DNA of 64,000 nt, taken from contig NZ_JACHFN010000002.1 of the NCBI RefSeq assembly GCF_014201885.1, positions 248,001-312,000 on the forward strand, written 5' to 3'. This stretch comes from Deinococcus budaensis (GTDB lineage: Bacteria > Deinococcota > Deinococci > Deinococcales > Deinococcaceae). The number at the start of each line of letters is the position of its first letter. Position 1 is the stretch's first letter. This document shows positions 1 to 22,164 of the stretch, piece by piece. Under the pieces are notes generated by a model, which worked only from the letters and a program-made list of their open reading frames with translations, did no database searches and was not told the origin of the DNA. The position numbers and the translations under genes are program-made.

Positions 1-2
1 GC

Positions 3-296
3 TTCACCCTGCTGGAGGCCTACCCGCGTTCGGGGCGGCTGCACCAGATTCGCGCGCACCTCGCGCACCTCGGCCTGCCGATGGTCGGGGACAAGATCTA
101 CGGGCGCGACCCCCAGGCGTTTCTCGACTTTATGGAGACAGGCCAGACGCCCGAACTGACGGCCCGGCTGCTGCTCGCGCGCCAGGCGCTGCACGCGGCC
201 CGCATCGCCTTTCCCTGGTCGGGCACCCAGTTCGCCGCCGAGGCGCCCCTCGCGCCCGATTTGCAGGCGTTCTGGGACGGCCTCGCGCACGGCTGA
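3..296 (+). CDS. RluA-family pseudouridine synthase, 3' part only
   Basis: The gene runs in from the left edge; only the last 97 codons are present. The fragment holds the C-terminal RluA-family block [15 protein letters not shown] followed by MVGDKIYG, which in this family lines the RNA-binding catalytic cleft. The catalytic aspartate motif (HRLD) would lie upstream of the window. The family isomerises uridine to pseudouridine in rRNA or tRNA; which site cannot be told from the fragment. It ends with TGA and is followed by a strong hairpin at 410-442, convergent with the next gene. Confidence 0.85.
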   Translation, partial: FTLLEAYPRSGRLHQIRAHLAHLGLPMVGDKIYGRDPQAFLDFMETGQTPELTARLLLARQALHAARIAFPWSGTQFAAEAPLAPDLQAFWDGLAHG

Positions 297-409
297 GGCC
301 CCCGGCAGGCCCGAGGCAGCCCTCGGCCTACGCGCAGGCTTCAGCAGAGCGGCGACTTGGGGTGTGCGCACCCCACCCTTCCCTGGGGAAGCTGAACGGG
401 CACAAAGGA

Positions 410-442
410 GAGGGGCGGACCTGCAACGCGGCTCCGCCCCTC
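410..442. terminator. Bidirectional terminator hairpin
   Basis: Ten-bp perfect stem, GAGGGGCGGA at 410-419 and TCCGCCCCTC at 433-442, with a 13-nt loop. It is followed by CCCCTTTG on the plus strand and by CTCCTTTG on the minus strand. It sits between two convergent genes. Confidence 0.55.
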
Positions 443-463
443 CCCCTTTGCCTCTGCCGGGGT

Positions 464-766
464 TCAGACCACGATGCGGCGGTAGGCCCCGTCCTCGCCC
501 ACGGCGGGAAGCTGGCCGTACATCAATTCCTGCTCGACCACCCGGGCGATGTCCTCGCCCAGCTGCTGGGCGCCGCGCTCCTCGCTCTCCAGCGGCTCGG
601 CGATCACATCGAAGCCGCGCAGGGCATTCACGTCCTGGTGGCGCACCTCGATGCGCAGGGTGCCGCCCTCGACCCGGGGGTCGATGGTCAGGCCCTCGGG
701 GTGCTCGTAGGTGAAGGCGGTCTGAAAGGCGGTCAGGGCGTCTTGCAGGTTCAGGCGTGCGGTCAT
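464..766 (-). CDS. Small conserved hypothetical protein (100 aa)
   Basis: I do not recognise a defined function. The 100-residue protein is soluble and acidic with no signal peptide, and begins MTARLNLQDAL. Predicted pattern is helix, then a beta section (GGTLRIEVRH), then helix. It resembles the small Deinococcus-Thermus-specific DUF proteins (DUF3197/DUF3248 class), but I cannot assign one. The ATG at 766 is chosen because an upstream in-frame start adds only low-complexity residues; CAGACT six nt upstream may be a variant leaderless -10 box. It is convergent with the pseudouridine synthase and divergent from the MFS gene. Confidence 0.65.
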   Translation of the reverse strand: MTARLNLQDALTAFQTAFTYEHPEGLTIDPRVEGGTLRIEVRHQDVNALRGFDVIAEPLESEERGAQQLGEDIARVVEQELMYGQLPAVGEDGAYRRIVV

Positions 767-864
767 GCGGGCAGTCTGCCGCGCGGCGGCCGGACCCAAC
801 TGCTTTTCGCGCCACACCCGTAAGGGGGCCTAAAGGGCAGGTGAAGGCGGCGGAGGGCGGCCCG

Positions 865-870
865 TATACT
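865..870 (+). promoter_or_regulatory. Leaderless-type -10 box TATACT of the MFS gene
   Basis: TATACT ends 8 nt before the ATG at 879, so transcription would start at or next to the start codon. No Shine-Dalgarno sequence fits in that space. Confidence 0.6.
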
Positions 871-878
871 CGCCGCAC

Positions 879-2144
<1,266 letters not shown>

Positions 2145-2248
2145 CCCCGGCGGCCGACTGTAGCCGTGCTCACCGAACCTGACGGGAACCTTTAGACGGT
2201 GCCCGCTCCTCCAGAGTGCGGCGGGGCGGGCGTGCCAAGCTCGGCGGC

Positions 2249-2761
2249 ATGAGCGACCAGGACACCAACCACCCCACCCGCGAGGAAAACATCCGGGCCA
2301 TCGCCAGCATTGTCAAGGATGTGAAGTTCGCCATGCTGACGGTCCAGACCGCCCAGGGGCACCTCAAGGCCCACCCGATGACCACCCAGCAGACCGAGTT
2401 CGACGGCGACGTGTGGTTTATCGGCGGCAAGGACACCGAGCAGGTGCAGTGCATGGCCGAGCGCCCCCAGGTCAATGTGAGCTATTCGGACCCCGGCAAG
2501 GGCAACTACGTCAGCATCGGCGGCGCGGCGCAGCTCGTCGAGAACCGCGCCAAGCTTGAAGAACTGTGGAACGACGGCTACAAGGCCTACTTTCCCGGCG
2601 GCATCGACGATCCCGACGTTCAGCTGATCAAGATCGAGGCTTACGGCGCCGAGTACTGGGGCAGCGACGGCAAAATCAAGAACATCTTGCAGCAGGCCCG
2701 CGCCGCCGTGACCGGCCAGCCCGCCAGCGACACCGGGACCAACGAAACCGTCAAGTTCTGA
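2249..2761 (+). CDS. Pyridoxamine 5'-phosphate oxidase-fold protein (general stress protein 26 type)
   Basis: 170 residues. The core FAMLTVQTAQGHLKAHPMT, followed by GDVWFIGGKDTEQV and NVSYSDPGKGNYVSIGGAA, is typical of the flavin-binding split-barrel family of general stress protein 26. These bind FMN or F420/heme-like cofactors; the reaction here is unknown. I start at ATG 2249 (MSDQDTN) because the alternative 11 codons upstream is Arg/Gly-rich and matches nothing. A perfect 14-bp terminator follows. Confidence 0.82.
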   Translation: MSDQDTNHPTREENIRAIASIVKDVKFAMLTVQTAQGHLKAHPMTTQQTEFDGDVWFIGGKDTEQVQCMAERPQVNVSYSDPGKGNYVSIGGAAQLVENRAKLEELWNDGYKAYFPGGIDDPDVQLIKIEAYGAEYWGSDGKIKNILQQARAAVTGQPASDTGTNETVKF

Positions 2762-2776
2762 CCTTGCGGCGGAGGT

Positions 2777-2816
2777 GAGGCGGGAGCGTGTAGCCAGTGG
2801 CCCACGCTCCCGCCTC
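2777..2816. terminator. Strong hairpin terminator between convergent genes
   Basis: Fourteen-bp perfect stem: GAGGCGGGAGCGTG at 2777-2790 pairs with CACGCTCCCGCCTC at 2803-2816, loop 12 nt, followed by GCTCTGTTCTG. It lies between convergent genes ending at 2761 (plus) and 2853 (minus). Confidence 0.75.
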
Positions 2817-2852
2817 GCTCTGTTCTGTCGGGCCGCTCATCTGTCGGGCGGC

Positions 2853-3389
2853 TCAGTCGAGCTTGATGTCGAACATCGGCGGCTGGGGGCGCGGCTCGGG
2901 TTTCTCTCCCCCTGCGGCGTCGGCGTCCTTGCTATCAGGCTGCCCGTCCAGCTCGCCGGAGGCGTCAGTGACAGGCGGCCCGGCCTCGGCGCGCTCGGGA
3001 GTCGCCTCCTCAGTCCGTGCGCCCGGAACCGCCGCTTCGGCGTTGGTCGGATTCGTCTCTTCCCCACTCGCGGCGCTGGGGGGCGTGGTGTGCCAGGTCA
3101 GGGAGCCGGGGGGCTGCACCGTCACCTGCATGGCGGGCGCCGGTTGCGTTCCGGCGGGCGCGGGCGGGGAAGCGCTGCCCGGACGGGCCTGGGCCGCCGC
3201 TCCGGGCAGCTGGGCCGCGCGGCGGGCCGCGATCAGGATGGCGTCCACCTCGTCGGCCGAGAGCAGGCCCTTGCTCTGGAGGGTGCTCAGAATCGCCAGC
3301 GAGAGCTTGCGGACATACTCGGTCTCGCTGGAGGAGCTGGAGGGAGCAGGGCCGGAGGGGGAAGCCGGAGGCACGTCACGCCGCGTCAT
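2853..3389 (-). CDS. Hypothetical protein with disordered C-terminal half
   Basis: 178 residues, function unknown. A short Ser-rich start is followed by a helical block (about residues 22-62, ETEYVRKLSLAILSTLQSKG then DEVDAILIAARRAAQL), which looks like a conserved small helical domain. The rest is Pro/Ala/Glu-rich and low in complexity, ending PPMFDIKLD. No signal peptide or membrane segment. TAGGGT at 3396-3401 (minus strand) lies 6 nt upstream of the ATG and fits a leaderless promoter. It is divergent from the sdh operon. Confidence 0.7.
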   Translation of the reverse strand: MTRRDVPPASPSGPAPSSSSSETEYVRKLSLAILSTLQSKGLLSADEVDAILIAARRAAQLPGAAAQARPGSASPPAPAGTQPAPAMQVTVQPPGSLTWHTTPPSAASGEETNPTNAEAAVPGARTEEATPERAEAGPPVTDASGELDGQPDSKDADAAGGEKPEPRPQPPMFDIKLD

Positions 3390-3687
3390 GGGCGCACCCT
3401 AGCGCGCCGGGGCCAGGGGCGCGTCACGAACGGGGAGGTCCAGCCCCGCACACCGGCAAAGTGTGGCCCAAAAAGCACGTCCCGGCGCCGCTGGACTCTA
3501 GATTGAGGGAGCGCGGCGGCGGGCCGGGCGAGGCGGCCGGAAACGCCCGGACGCGGTGTTATCTTGTGGGCTGTCTGCAAAGGTGGCGTGAACAGCTTTC
3601 ACCGCACAGGCTTGACCCACGCTGGGCTGCCTCTCTCCCCCGAGCAGGAAGGCGGCGAGGGCACACACGTTAGAGGAGGAAGAGGGA
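3390..3687. other. Intergenic region upstream of sdhCDAB
   Basis: 298 bases between divergent genes. The sdh side has an A+T-richer patch near 3555-3590 with TTATCT at 3559-3564 as a possible -10 box, but no convincing -35. A purine-rich Shine-Dalgarno, GAGGAGG, precedes sdhC by 8 nt, so this operon is leadered, unlike most genes in the window. No operator is recognised. Confidence 0.4.
3396..3401 (-). promoter_or_regulatory. Leaderless-type -10 box TAGGGT
   Basis: Six nt upstream of the ATG at 3389 on the minus strand. Confidence 0.5.
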
Positions 3688-4043
3688 ATGTACCGAGGAA
3701 GAGAAGGGCAGTGGGCCTGGCTGCTTCACCGCCTGTCCGGTCTGGCAATTCTGGCTTACTTCCTGCTGCACGTGGTCAGCATCAGCCTGATCATGTTCGG
3801 TGAGGAAGCGTATATGACCGTCCACCACCTGTACGACTTCTGGATTTTCCGGGTGGGACTCATTTTCGTGACGGCGGGCGTGGTCTACCACGCGTTTAAC
3901 GGCCTGCGCATCATCGTGATGGACTTTACCGGCACCGGCGTGGCCTACCAGCGCCAGATGTGGTACGGCGTGCTGGCGATCACCCTGCTGGCGACCGCCT
4001 ACACCGCCTGGGCCAACATCCCGCGCATCCTGGGAGGCTACTG

Positions 4044-4044
<1 letters not shown>
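3688..4044 (+). CDS. sdhC: Succinate dehydrogenase cytochrome b556 subunit (SdhC)
   Basis: 118 residues with three membrane helices. The signature HRLSGLAILAYFLLHVV near residues 14-30 carries the histidine used for heme b ligation and the quinone-site serine/arginine region. SdhC anchors complex II in the membrane and passes electrons from SdhB to the quinone. First gene of sdhCDAB; strong GAGGAGG ribosome site. Its TGA overlaps the ATG of sdhD (ATGA), implying translational coupling. Confidence 0.93.
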
Positions 4045-4421
<377 letters not shown>

Positions 4422-4488
4422 TGCCCGGCGCTTTCCACCCCTCTCGTTTCACGCGGTCCGCCCGGCACGGCGGTGGCGGACCCGGTTC

Positions 4489-6251
<1,763 letters not shown>

Positions 6252-6342
6252 ACGAGCGCCGCGCGGGCGGGCAGGCGGTGAGGACGCCGCGACGCTCTTC
6301 CCTTTGCTTCCCCCCCCCGCGTTCCCGACCAGAGGAAACGAC

Positions 6343-7167
<825 letters not shown>

Positions 7168-7331
7168 ACGGCTTTCGGCAGTCCGCCATCAGCTTGAGGA
7201 GGGGCAGGAGCAAGAGCTTCTGCCCTTCTTGCTGGAGTGACGTGGGTATGGCGAAGCTCAAGTCGGGCTGAGCAGAAGCCCGCCCCAGGCCGGCCTCCCC
7301 TCCCCTACCCTTGGAACCACAGGAGGCGAGG

Positions 7332-7835
7332 ATGACAGGAGAAGCGCGGGCGAACTTGCAGACGCCGCAGTCAGCGCAGCGGCGCTGGAGGGCGGGCGGC
7401 GTGCTGCTGGGGCTGGGCTTGGGCGGCTTTTTCGACGGGATCGTGCTGCACCAGATTCTGCAATGGCACCACCTGGTGAGCGCCGCCTACCCGCCCGACA
7501 CCTTGGAAAACCTCCAGCTCAACACCCTGGCCGACGGCCTCTTTCACGCGGCGAGCTGGGTCTTTACCGTGCTGGGCGTTGGGCTGCTCTGGAGTGGCCT
7601 GCGGGGCAGCGGCGCCCACTGGCGCACCTCGGCGTTTCTGGGCACGCTGCTGCTGGGCTGGGGCCTGTTCAACCTGGTCGAAGGGCTGGTCAACCACCAG
7701 GTGCTGGGTATCCACCACGTCCGCCCGGGGCCGTCTCAACTCGCCTACGACCTGGGATTTCTGCTGTGGGGCGCGGCGATGCTGATGCTGGGGTGGCGGC
7801 TGATGCAGGCGGGGCGCTGGGGACCCGAGCGGTAG
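7332..7835 (+). CDS. DUF2243-type membrane protein
   Basis: 167 residues with four predicted membrane helices. The block GFFDGIVLHQILQWHH early in the first helix and NLVEGLVNHQVLGIHHVRPG between helices three and four are the histidine-rich signature I associate with DUF2243. These histidines look like metal ligands, but the role is unknown; relatives are often found near cytochrome oxidase assembly genes. ATG 7332 is supported by AGGAGGCGAGG immediately upstream. Monocistronic. Confidence 0.75.
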   Translation: MTGEARANLQTPQSAQRRWRAGGVLLGLGLGGFFDGIVLHQILQWHHLVSAAYPPDTLENLQLNTLADGLFHAASWVFTVLGVGLLWSGLRGSGAHWRTSAFLGTLLLGWGLFNLVEGLVNHQVLGIHHVRPGPSQLAYDLGFLLWGAAMLMLGWRLMQAGRWGPER

Positions 7836-7898
7836 GAAGCCGAAGCCCCGCCTGCTCGCGTGGGCAGACGGGGAGAGGCCGGTGTCCGGGTCCGGCGC

Positions 7899-8399
7899 TC
7901 AGAACTGCAGGACGTAGCGCACGCCGCCCTCGCCGCTGCATTCGCCGAAACCGCGCTCGGCGGTATCCACTTGCAGGGTGCAGGTCAGGGTGCGTGGGGC
8001 CGCCCCGGCGGTGCGGGCGATCAGGTTGCCGCTGCGCAGGGTGGCGCTGGGGGCAGGCGGGGTGCCGACCCGCGCGGCCAGACCCCACCCCGACCCCGCG
8101 CTGCCCACGCTGGCGCCGAAGCCCAGGCTGAGACCGAGGGACCCCGTGCCAGACGCCGCCGGGCCGCCTTCCAACACGGCGGCGCGGCCCACGTAGCTCT
8201 GGCCGCCGATCACGAGCGTCACGTTGTTGCCGCTCTGGCCTGGAGGTTGGGGACGCAGCGCGCCCGGCAGAAAGGACACGGTACCCTGCTCGCCGGTCGC
8301 CGCGTTGACAATGCGGCCCGAGGTGGCGGCGGTCAGGGCGGGCGTGCAGGCCGACAGCAGCGCGGCCAGGCCCAGGCTGGCGAGACCAAGTTTCAGCAT
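7899..8399 (-). CDS. Predicted lipoprotein, function unknown
   Basis: 166 residues. A signal sequence MLKLGLASLGLAALLSAC ends in a lipobox with Cys18, so the mature protein is probably lipid-anchored in the periplasm or outer membrane. The body is Gly/Ser-rich beta-type sequence with two cysteines (TLTCTLQV and FGECSG) that may form a disulfide. No family recognised. CACACT lies 6 nt upstream of the ATG, the same variant box seen before the LLM gene at 62368. Confidence 0.7.
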   Translation of the reverse strand: MLKLGLASLGLAALLSACTPALTAATSGRIVNAATGEQGTVSFLPGALRPQPPGQSGNNVTLVIGGQSYVGRAAVLEGGPAASGTGSLGLSLGFGASVGSAGSGWGLAARVGTPPAPSATLRSGNLIARTAGAAPRTLTCTLQVDTAERGFGECSGEGGVRYVLQF

Positions 8400-8494
8400 G
8401 GCCCCAGTGTGGCCCTGCTTTCTGACGCGGCCCCCACACTCGGCTCAAGCCGCACTCATCCAGGGCACAGAGGGGCCGGCCCCCGCGCCCGCCT

Positions 8495-9034
<540 letters not shown>

Positions 9035-9082
9035 CGGGGGACCCTCTGGGCGGCGCCGGGGTGGCTGCTGGCCGCGGTCTTC

Positions 9083-9096
9083 ACGGGTTGACCCGT
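9083..9096. promoter_or_regulatory. Palindromic site between hemB and the phosphatase gene
   Basis: ACGGGT-TG-ACCCGT is an almost perfect dyad whose two-base loop is too tight for a good terminator; it could be an operator. Nothing else supports a role. Confidence 0.25.
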
Positions 9097-9149
9097 TCTT
9101 GGGTGACCCCAGGCTCGCGGGCGGCCGCTCGCCTGTCTTGCCGCACTCT

Positions 9150-10142
<993 letters not shown>

Positions 10143-10149
10143 GGGGAGC

Positions 10150-10155
10150 AGGCTA
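10150..10155 (-). promoter_or_regulatory. Leaderless-type -10 box TAGCCT of hemB
   Basis: Seven nt upstream of the hemB ATG at 10142 (minus strand). Confidence 0.55.
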
Positions 10156-10215
10156 GCGCAGGCGGGCGGGGAGAAATGGGGAGGAAGGAACGGCCGGGCC
10201 GCCAGAACAGGCCTT

Positions 10216-10797
10216 TCAGGCGCGCCCCAGCCGCCCCGCCGCCTCCCGCGCCGCGTCCTCGCCCCAGACGTGGGCCGCCACCGCCAGCGCGGCGTGCAGG
10301 GCGGGCAGCCCCCCCGGCGTGGTGGTCAGCAGGCGGTCGGTGACGACCTCGCCGGGGCGCACGTCGTCGGGGCCGTGGCCCCAGAGCGTGCCTTCGAGGT
10401 CGGCCGGTCCCCCGACCACCCGGCCGCGCAGCCCTCCCGCGTCTCCCAGCAGCAGCAGACCGCTGCCGCTCGCGCCGGTGGGGAGCGCCGCGTGGCGGGC
10501 CAGGAACTCGCGCAGCAGCGGATCGCGGGCAGCCTTGGCGGCGCCGGGACCCCCCGGCAGCAACAGCGCGGCGGGTTCCGGCAGGGCCGCGTACAGCACA
10601 TGCGGCGTGCTGACCAGCCCCCCGGCAGTCACGATGCTGGCGCGCGAGCGGCTCACCGTGCGGGCCGCGCCCTCCCCCCCGCACAGGCGGCACACCGCGA
10701 CCATGATGCCCAGTTCCAGCTCGCTGACGCCCGCGTAGACGGGCAGGGCGACCAGCGGCCCTTCCGGAACCGGCTGAGAGGCAGGCTGTTCGGTCAC
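10216..10797 (-). CDS. DJ-1/PfpI-like protein lacking the nucleophile cysteine
   Basis: 193 residues with DJ-1/PfpI hallmarks: [15 protein letters not shown] at the start, [10 protein letters not shown], and the nucleophile-elbow region [15 protein letters not shown] (about 112-126). In active members this elbow carries a cysteine; here Gly118 occupies that place, so glyoxalase or peptidase chemistry is unlikely. GTG start at 10797 overlaps the TGA of the 68-aa gene (GTGA), so it is translated as the third cistron of a coupled unit. Could act as a binding or regulatory protein. Confidence 0.72.
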   Translation of the reverse strand: MTEQPASQPVPEGPLVALPVYAGVSELELGIMVAVCRLCGGEGAARTVSRSRASIVTAGGLVSTPHVLYAALPEPAALLLPGGPGAAKAARDPLLREFLARHAALPTGASGSGLLLLGDAGGLRGRVVGGPADLEGTLWGHGPDDVRPGEVVTDRLLTTTPGGLPALHAALAVAAHVWGEDAAREAAGRLGRA

Positions 10798-10996
10798 GGC
10801 TGAAGCGGCGCGGTGCAGTAGCCCCGCCGGGCCAGAGGCGGGCCGACCTCGCCGTGGTCGAGCAGGTGCTCGATGGCCTCCTCGGGCAGGCGCTCGACCC
10901 GCTGGAGGTAGGCGCGCAGGGTGCCGGGGCCGTCGAAGCGGCGCGGGTGCGGATCGCCCTCCACCCGCAGGTCGAGCCAGGTGAGGCCCCCGGCGC

Positions 10997-11000
<4 letters not shown>
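10794..11000 (-). CDS. Small protein of the DUF3208 operon (68 aa)
   Basis: 68 residues beginning MSAGGLTWLDLRVEGDP and ending YCTAPLQP. It has no signal or membrane segment; a beta start is followed by a helix (LRAYLQRVERLPEEAIEHLL). I do not recognise a family. Its ATG (11000) overlaps the TGA of the upstream gene (ATGA), and its own TGA overlaps the GTG of the DJ-1-like gene, so all three are likely translationally coupled and made in similar amounts. This tight packing is the main reason to believe it is real. Confidence 0.7.
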
Positions 11001-11412
<412 letters not shown>

Positions 11413-11443
11413 GCCGGGGCAGACCGGAGGATCAGGCGCAGCT

Positions 11444-12061
<618 letters not shown>

Positions 12062-12075
12062 CGGTCTTTCCCCTC

Positions 12076-13086
<1,011 letters not shown>

Positions 13087-13219
13087 GGGCGGCTCCTGGG
13101 GGACGGGCGGGCGGAGGGGCCGTCCCCTTCCTGCCGAGCCTGACAGGTCCGGCGGCCCCGAACCGTCATCCCGCCCTGGCGGCTCAGGCGGAAGCGGCCC
13201 GGAAGGCGGCGGCCCGGGG

Positions 13220-16201
<2,982 letters not shown>

Positions 16202-16249
16202 GGTGAGCCGAGGCTATCACCCGGGGGCCACCCAGGCTGACGGCCGCGT

Positions 16250-16278
16250 CAGACAGCCGGGCCGCCGCTGTGTATACT
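16250..16278 (+). promoter_or_regulatory. Promoter of the secreted TPR gene
   Basis: CAGACA (16250-16255) and TATACT (16273-16278) are separated by 17 bp, a good sigma-70-type pair, giving a leader of about 40 nt with an AGGAGG ribosome site before ATG 16325. Confidence 0.55.
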
Positions 16279-16324
16279 CGGTCCAGTTTTCCAACCCAAC
16301 CCAGCCGCACCTCAGGAGGACCCC

Positions 16325-17017
16325 ATGAAGAAGACCCTGGTGACCCTTGCCCTCGCTGCCGCGACCACCGCCGGCGCCCAGACCCTCAGCGCCGCGCAGG
16401 CCCTCTACGACCAGGGCAACTGGCAGGAGGCCGCCACGGCCGCCGCCGCGCTGAAAACCAGCGCCGGGCTGGCCCTCGCCGCCGAGGCGACCACCGCCGG
16501 AGCGGGCCTCAGCCCCGACAGCGCCAAAAAGGCCCTCTTCCAGAAGGCGCAGGACTACGCCAAGCAGGCGATCAACCTCGACAAGAACAACCCCGACGCC
16601 TACTTCGAGCTGGCGCGCGCCCAGGGCCGCCTGGCGCAGTACAGCGGGATTCTCAACAGCCTGGGGCTGGCCGGGGACATGAAAAAGAACCTCGATCAGG
16701 CGATCAAGCTGCGCCCCAACATGGCGTCGGCCTACGTCGCGCTGGGCCTGTGGCACGCCAACCTGGTCAGCAAGGGCGGCGCCGCGACCCTGCTGACCGG
16801 CGCCAAGCGCAACCAGATCGCCCCCAACTTCGAAAAGGCCATCGCGCTGGAACCGGGCGAGGCGATTCACCGCATCGAGTACGCCAACGCCCTGCTGCTT
16901 CAGGGCAACAAGGCCGCCGCCGCCGCCCAGCTGCAAAAGGCCGTCAGCCTGCCCGCGACGACCTTCTGGCAAAAGCGCGACCTGGACGCGGCGAAGGCGC
17001 GCCTGGCCTCGCTGTAA
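16325..17017 (+). CDS. Secreted tetratricopeptide-repeat protein
   Basis: 230 residues. Signal peptide MKKTLVTLALAAATTAGAQ is probably cleaved near residue 19. TPR-like helices follow: AQALYDQGNWQEAATAAAAL, a repeat containing INLDKNNPDAYFELARAQG, IKLRPNMASAYVALGLWHA and the block around ALEPGEAIHRIEYANALL. It is likely a periplasmic scaffold; partners are unknown. AGGAGG precedes the ATG. A perfect terminator follows, so it is monocistronic. Divergent from the large STAND-TPR gene, with 123 bp between the starts. Confidence 0.8.
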   Translation: MKKTLVTLALAAATTAGAQTLSAAQALYDQGNWQEAATAAAALKTSAGLALAAEATTAGAGLSPDSAKKALFQKAQDYAKQAINLDKNNPDAYFELARAQGRLAQYSGILNSLGLAGDMKKNLDQAIKLRPNMASAYVALGLWHANLVSKGGAATLLTGAKRNQIAPNFEKAIALEPGEAIHRIEYANALLLQGNKAAAAAQLQKAVSLPATTFWQKRDLDAAKARLASL

Positions 17018-17068
17018 GGAGCACCCCGCGTCCAGCACCCAGGTTGAGAACCCCAGATTGAGAATGGC

Positions 17069-17100
17069 GATGCCCCGGCCGGAAGCCGGGGCATCTTCTT
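17069..17100 (+). terminator. Rho-independent terminator
   Basis: Eleven-bp perfect stem GATGCCCCGGC (17069-17079) and GCCGGGGCATC (17085-17095) with loop CGGAA, followed by TTCTTT. Confidence 0.88.
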
Positions 17101-17131
17101 TGGCTGGCGGCGGGAAGCTGGCCGCTGGCGA

Positions 17132-18112
<981 letters not shown>

Positions 18113-18113
18113 C

Positions 18114-19271
<1,158 letters not shown>

Positions 19272-19284
19272 CCCGGCCACGCTA

Positions 19285-20448
<1,164 letters not shown>

Positions 20449-20525
20449 AAACTAAGGGGAGTCTAAAGGCTGGGGGTGAGGAACGCGCGTCCGGCAAAAG
20501 GTGGGGAGCGGCCCGGCCCCCTCCC

Positions 20526-21149
<624 letters not shown>

Positions 21150-21155
21150 GTGCCC

Positions 21156-21161
21156 ACGATA
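21156..21161 (-). promoter_or_regulatory. Leaderless-type -10 box TATCGT of upp
   Basis: Six nt upstream of the upp ATG at 21149 (minus strand). Confidence 0.6.
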
Positions 21162-21178
21162 CCCGGCGCGAGGCAGGT

Positions 21179-21237
21179 GGCGGTCAGCGGGCGGGAGCTG
21201 TGGGCGCAGCCTCTGGGGCGGTCGGCTGACCGCTGCC
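21179..21237. repeat. Inverted repeat and dispersed 14-mer after the APH-like gene
   Basis: GCGGTCAGC (21180-21188) pairs with GCTGACCGC (21225-21233). GGCTGACCGCTGCC at 21224-21237 recurs exactly at 37240-37253, also directly 3' of a minus-strand gene. Confidence 0.6.
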
Positions 21238-21246
21238 GCTCTCCCG

Positions 21247-22089
21247 CTACTCTGGCAGCCGCGCCAGCACGTGCCGCGCCCGGGGCAGCTTCTGGGCGCG
21301 CTGGCGGTCGAACTCGTACGGCTCGTTCATCAGAAACCAGTAGAGGTCGTGCAGGTAGGTGTGCGCGAGGTAGGCGCGCAGCCGGGTCAGGGTGGCGGGC
21401 GCGTGGTCGGGCAGGAAAGTCAGCGCCGCGTCCAGGCTGGCGTCCATCCCCAGCAGGTCCAGCGTGCCGGTCTTGAGCAGCGCCACGTCGCGCAGGGGAT
21501 CGTCCCACCCCGCCTTGGTCCAGTCGATCACCAGCACCTCGCGCCGCGCCCCGTCTCCCTCTCTGCCCGCCGCGATCAGGATGTTGTCGTGCCACAGGTC
21601 GAGGTGGCAAAAGGCGGCGGGCTGGTTCAGCAGGCCCCGTTCCAGGGGAAGCTCCACCGCCCCGAAGAGGTCGTCGAGCGGATAGGCGGCCAGCGCCCGG
21701 CGAAAGCGCCTCAGCCGCTCGCGCAGGCGTTCCACGTCCACCTGGCCTTCCCGCGCCCGGTGCAGCGCGCCCACGATCTCGCGCAGACGCGGCAACGCGG
21801 CGGGCACGTCGTCGGCCCCCAGCGGCCGCCCCGGAAAGCGGCGCAGGATCAGGGCCTCGACCCCGTCGGCCTCCACCGCGTCCACCACCCAGGCGCCCAG
21901 GCCCGCGCGGCGCATGTTGGCGGCCTCCAGGCGGTGGTCGCCGCGCTGGTTGCGGTACACCTTCACGACCACGTCGCCGCCGGGCGCGGCATACACCCGG
22001 CTCTGCATGCCCGCGTCCATCGGGGTCAGCGGACCGAAGCGGGCTTCCAGCACGGGAAAGCGGTGGGTTGGCAGGCCGCCCGGAGTCAC
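21247..22089 (-). CDS. Aminoglycoside phosphotransferase-family kinase
   Basis: 280 residues with the APH/choline-kinase fold. [16 protein letters not shown] carries the ATP-binding lysine, [12 protein letters not shown] (about residue 165) is the Brenner motif with catalytic Asp and Asn, and [19 protein letters not shown] holds the metal-binding aspartate. Substrate unknown: a small alcohol, sugar or antibiotic. Nothing nearby suggests resistance. GTG start with TATGAT exactly 6 nt upstream supports a leaderless mRNA. Confidence 0.8.
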   Translation of the reverse strand: MTPGGLPTHRFPVLEARFGPLTPMDAGMQSRVYAAPGGDVVVKVYRNQRGDHRLEAANMRRAGLGAWVVDAVEADGVEALILRRFPGRPLGADDVPAALPRLREIVGALHRAREGQVDVERLRERLRRFRRALAAYPLDDLFGAVELPLERGLLNQPAAFCHLDLWHDNILIAAGREGDGARREVLVIDWTKAGWDDPLRDVALLKTGTLDLLGMDASLDAALTFLPDHAPATLTRLRAYLAHTYLHDLYWFLMNEPYEFDRQRAQKLPRARHVLARLPE

Positions 22090-22095
22090 GCGCGC

Positions 22096-22101
22096 ATCAT
22101 A
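22096..22101 (-). promoter_or_regulatory. Leaderless-type -10 box TATGAT
   Basis: Six nt upstream of the GTG start at 22089 (minus strand). Confidence 0.6.
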
Positions 22102-22164
22102 GCGGGGGCCGCGTTGCCGGGCGGACCGGGAGCCGGACCGGAGGCGGGCGGGAAACGCCGCGCC

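Noticed and set aside
3960..4043. A longer sdhD beginning inside sdhC
   Set aside because: It would overlap sdhC by 84 nt and add residues unlike SdhD; the ATGA junction at 4044 is the natural start.
10216..10797. Active DJ-1 glyoxalase or PfpI protease
   Set aside because: The nucleophile cysteine position is glycine, so no such activity is claimed.
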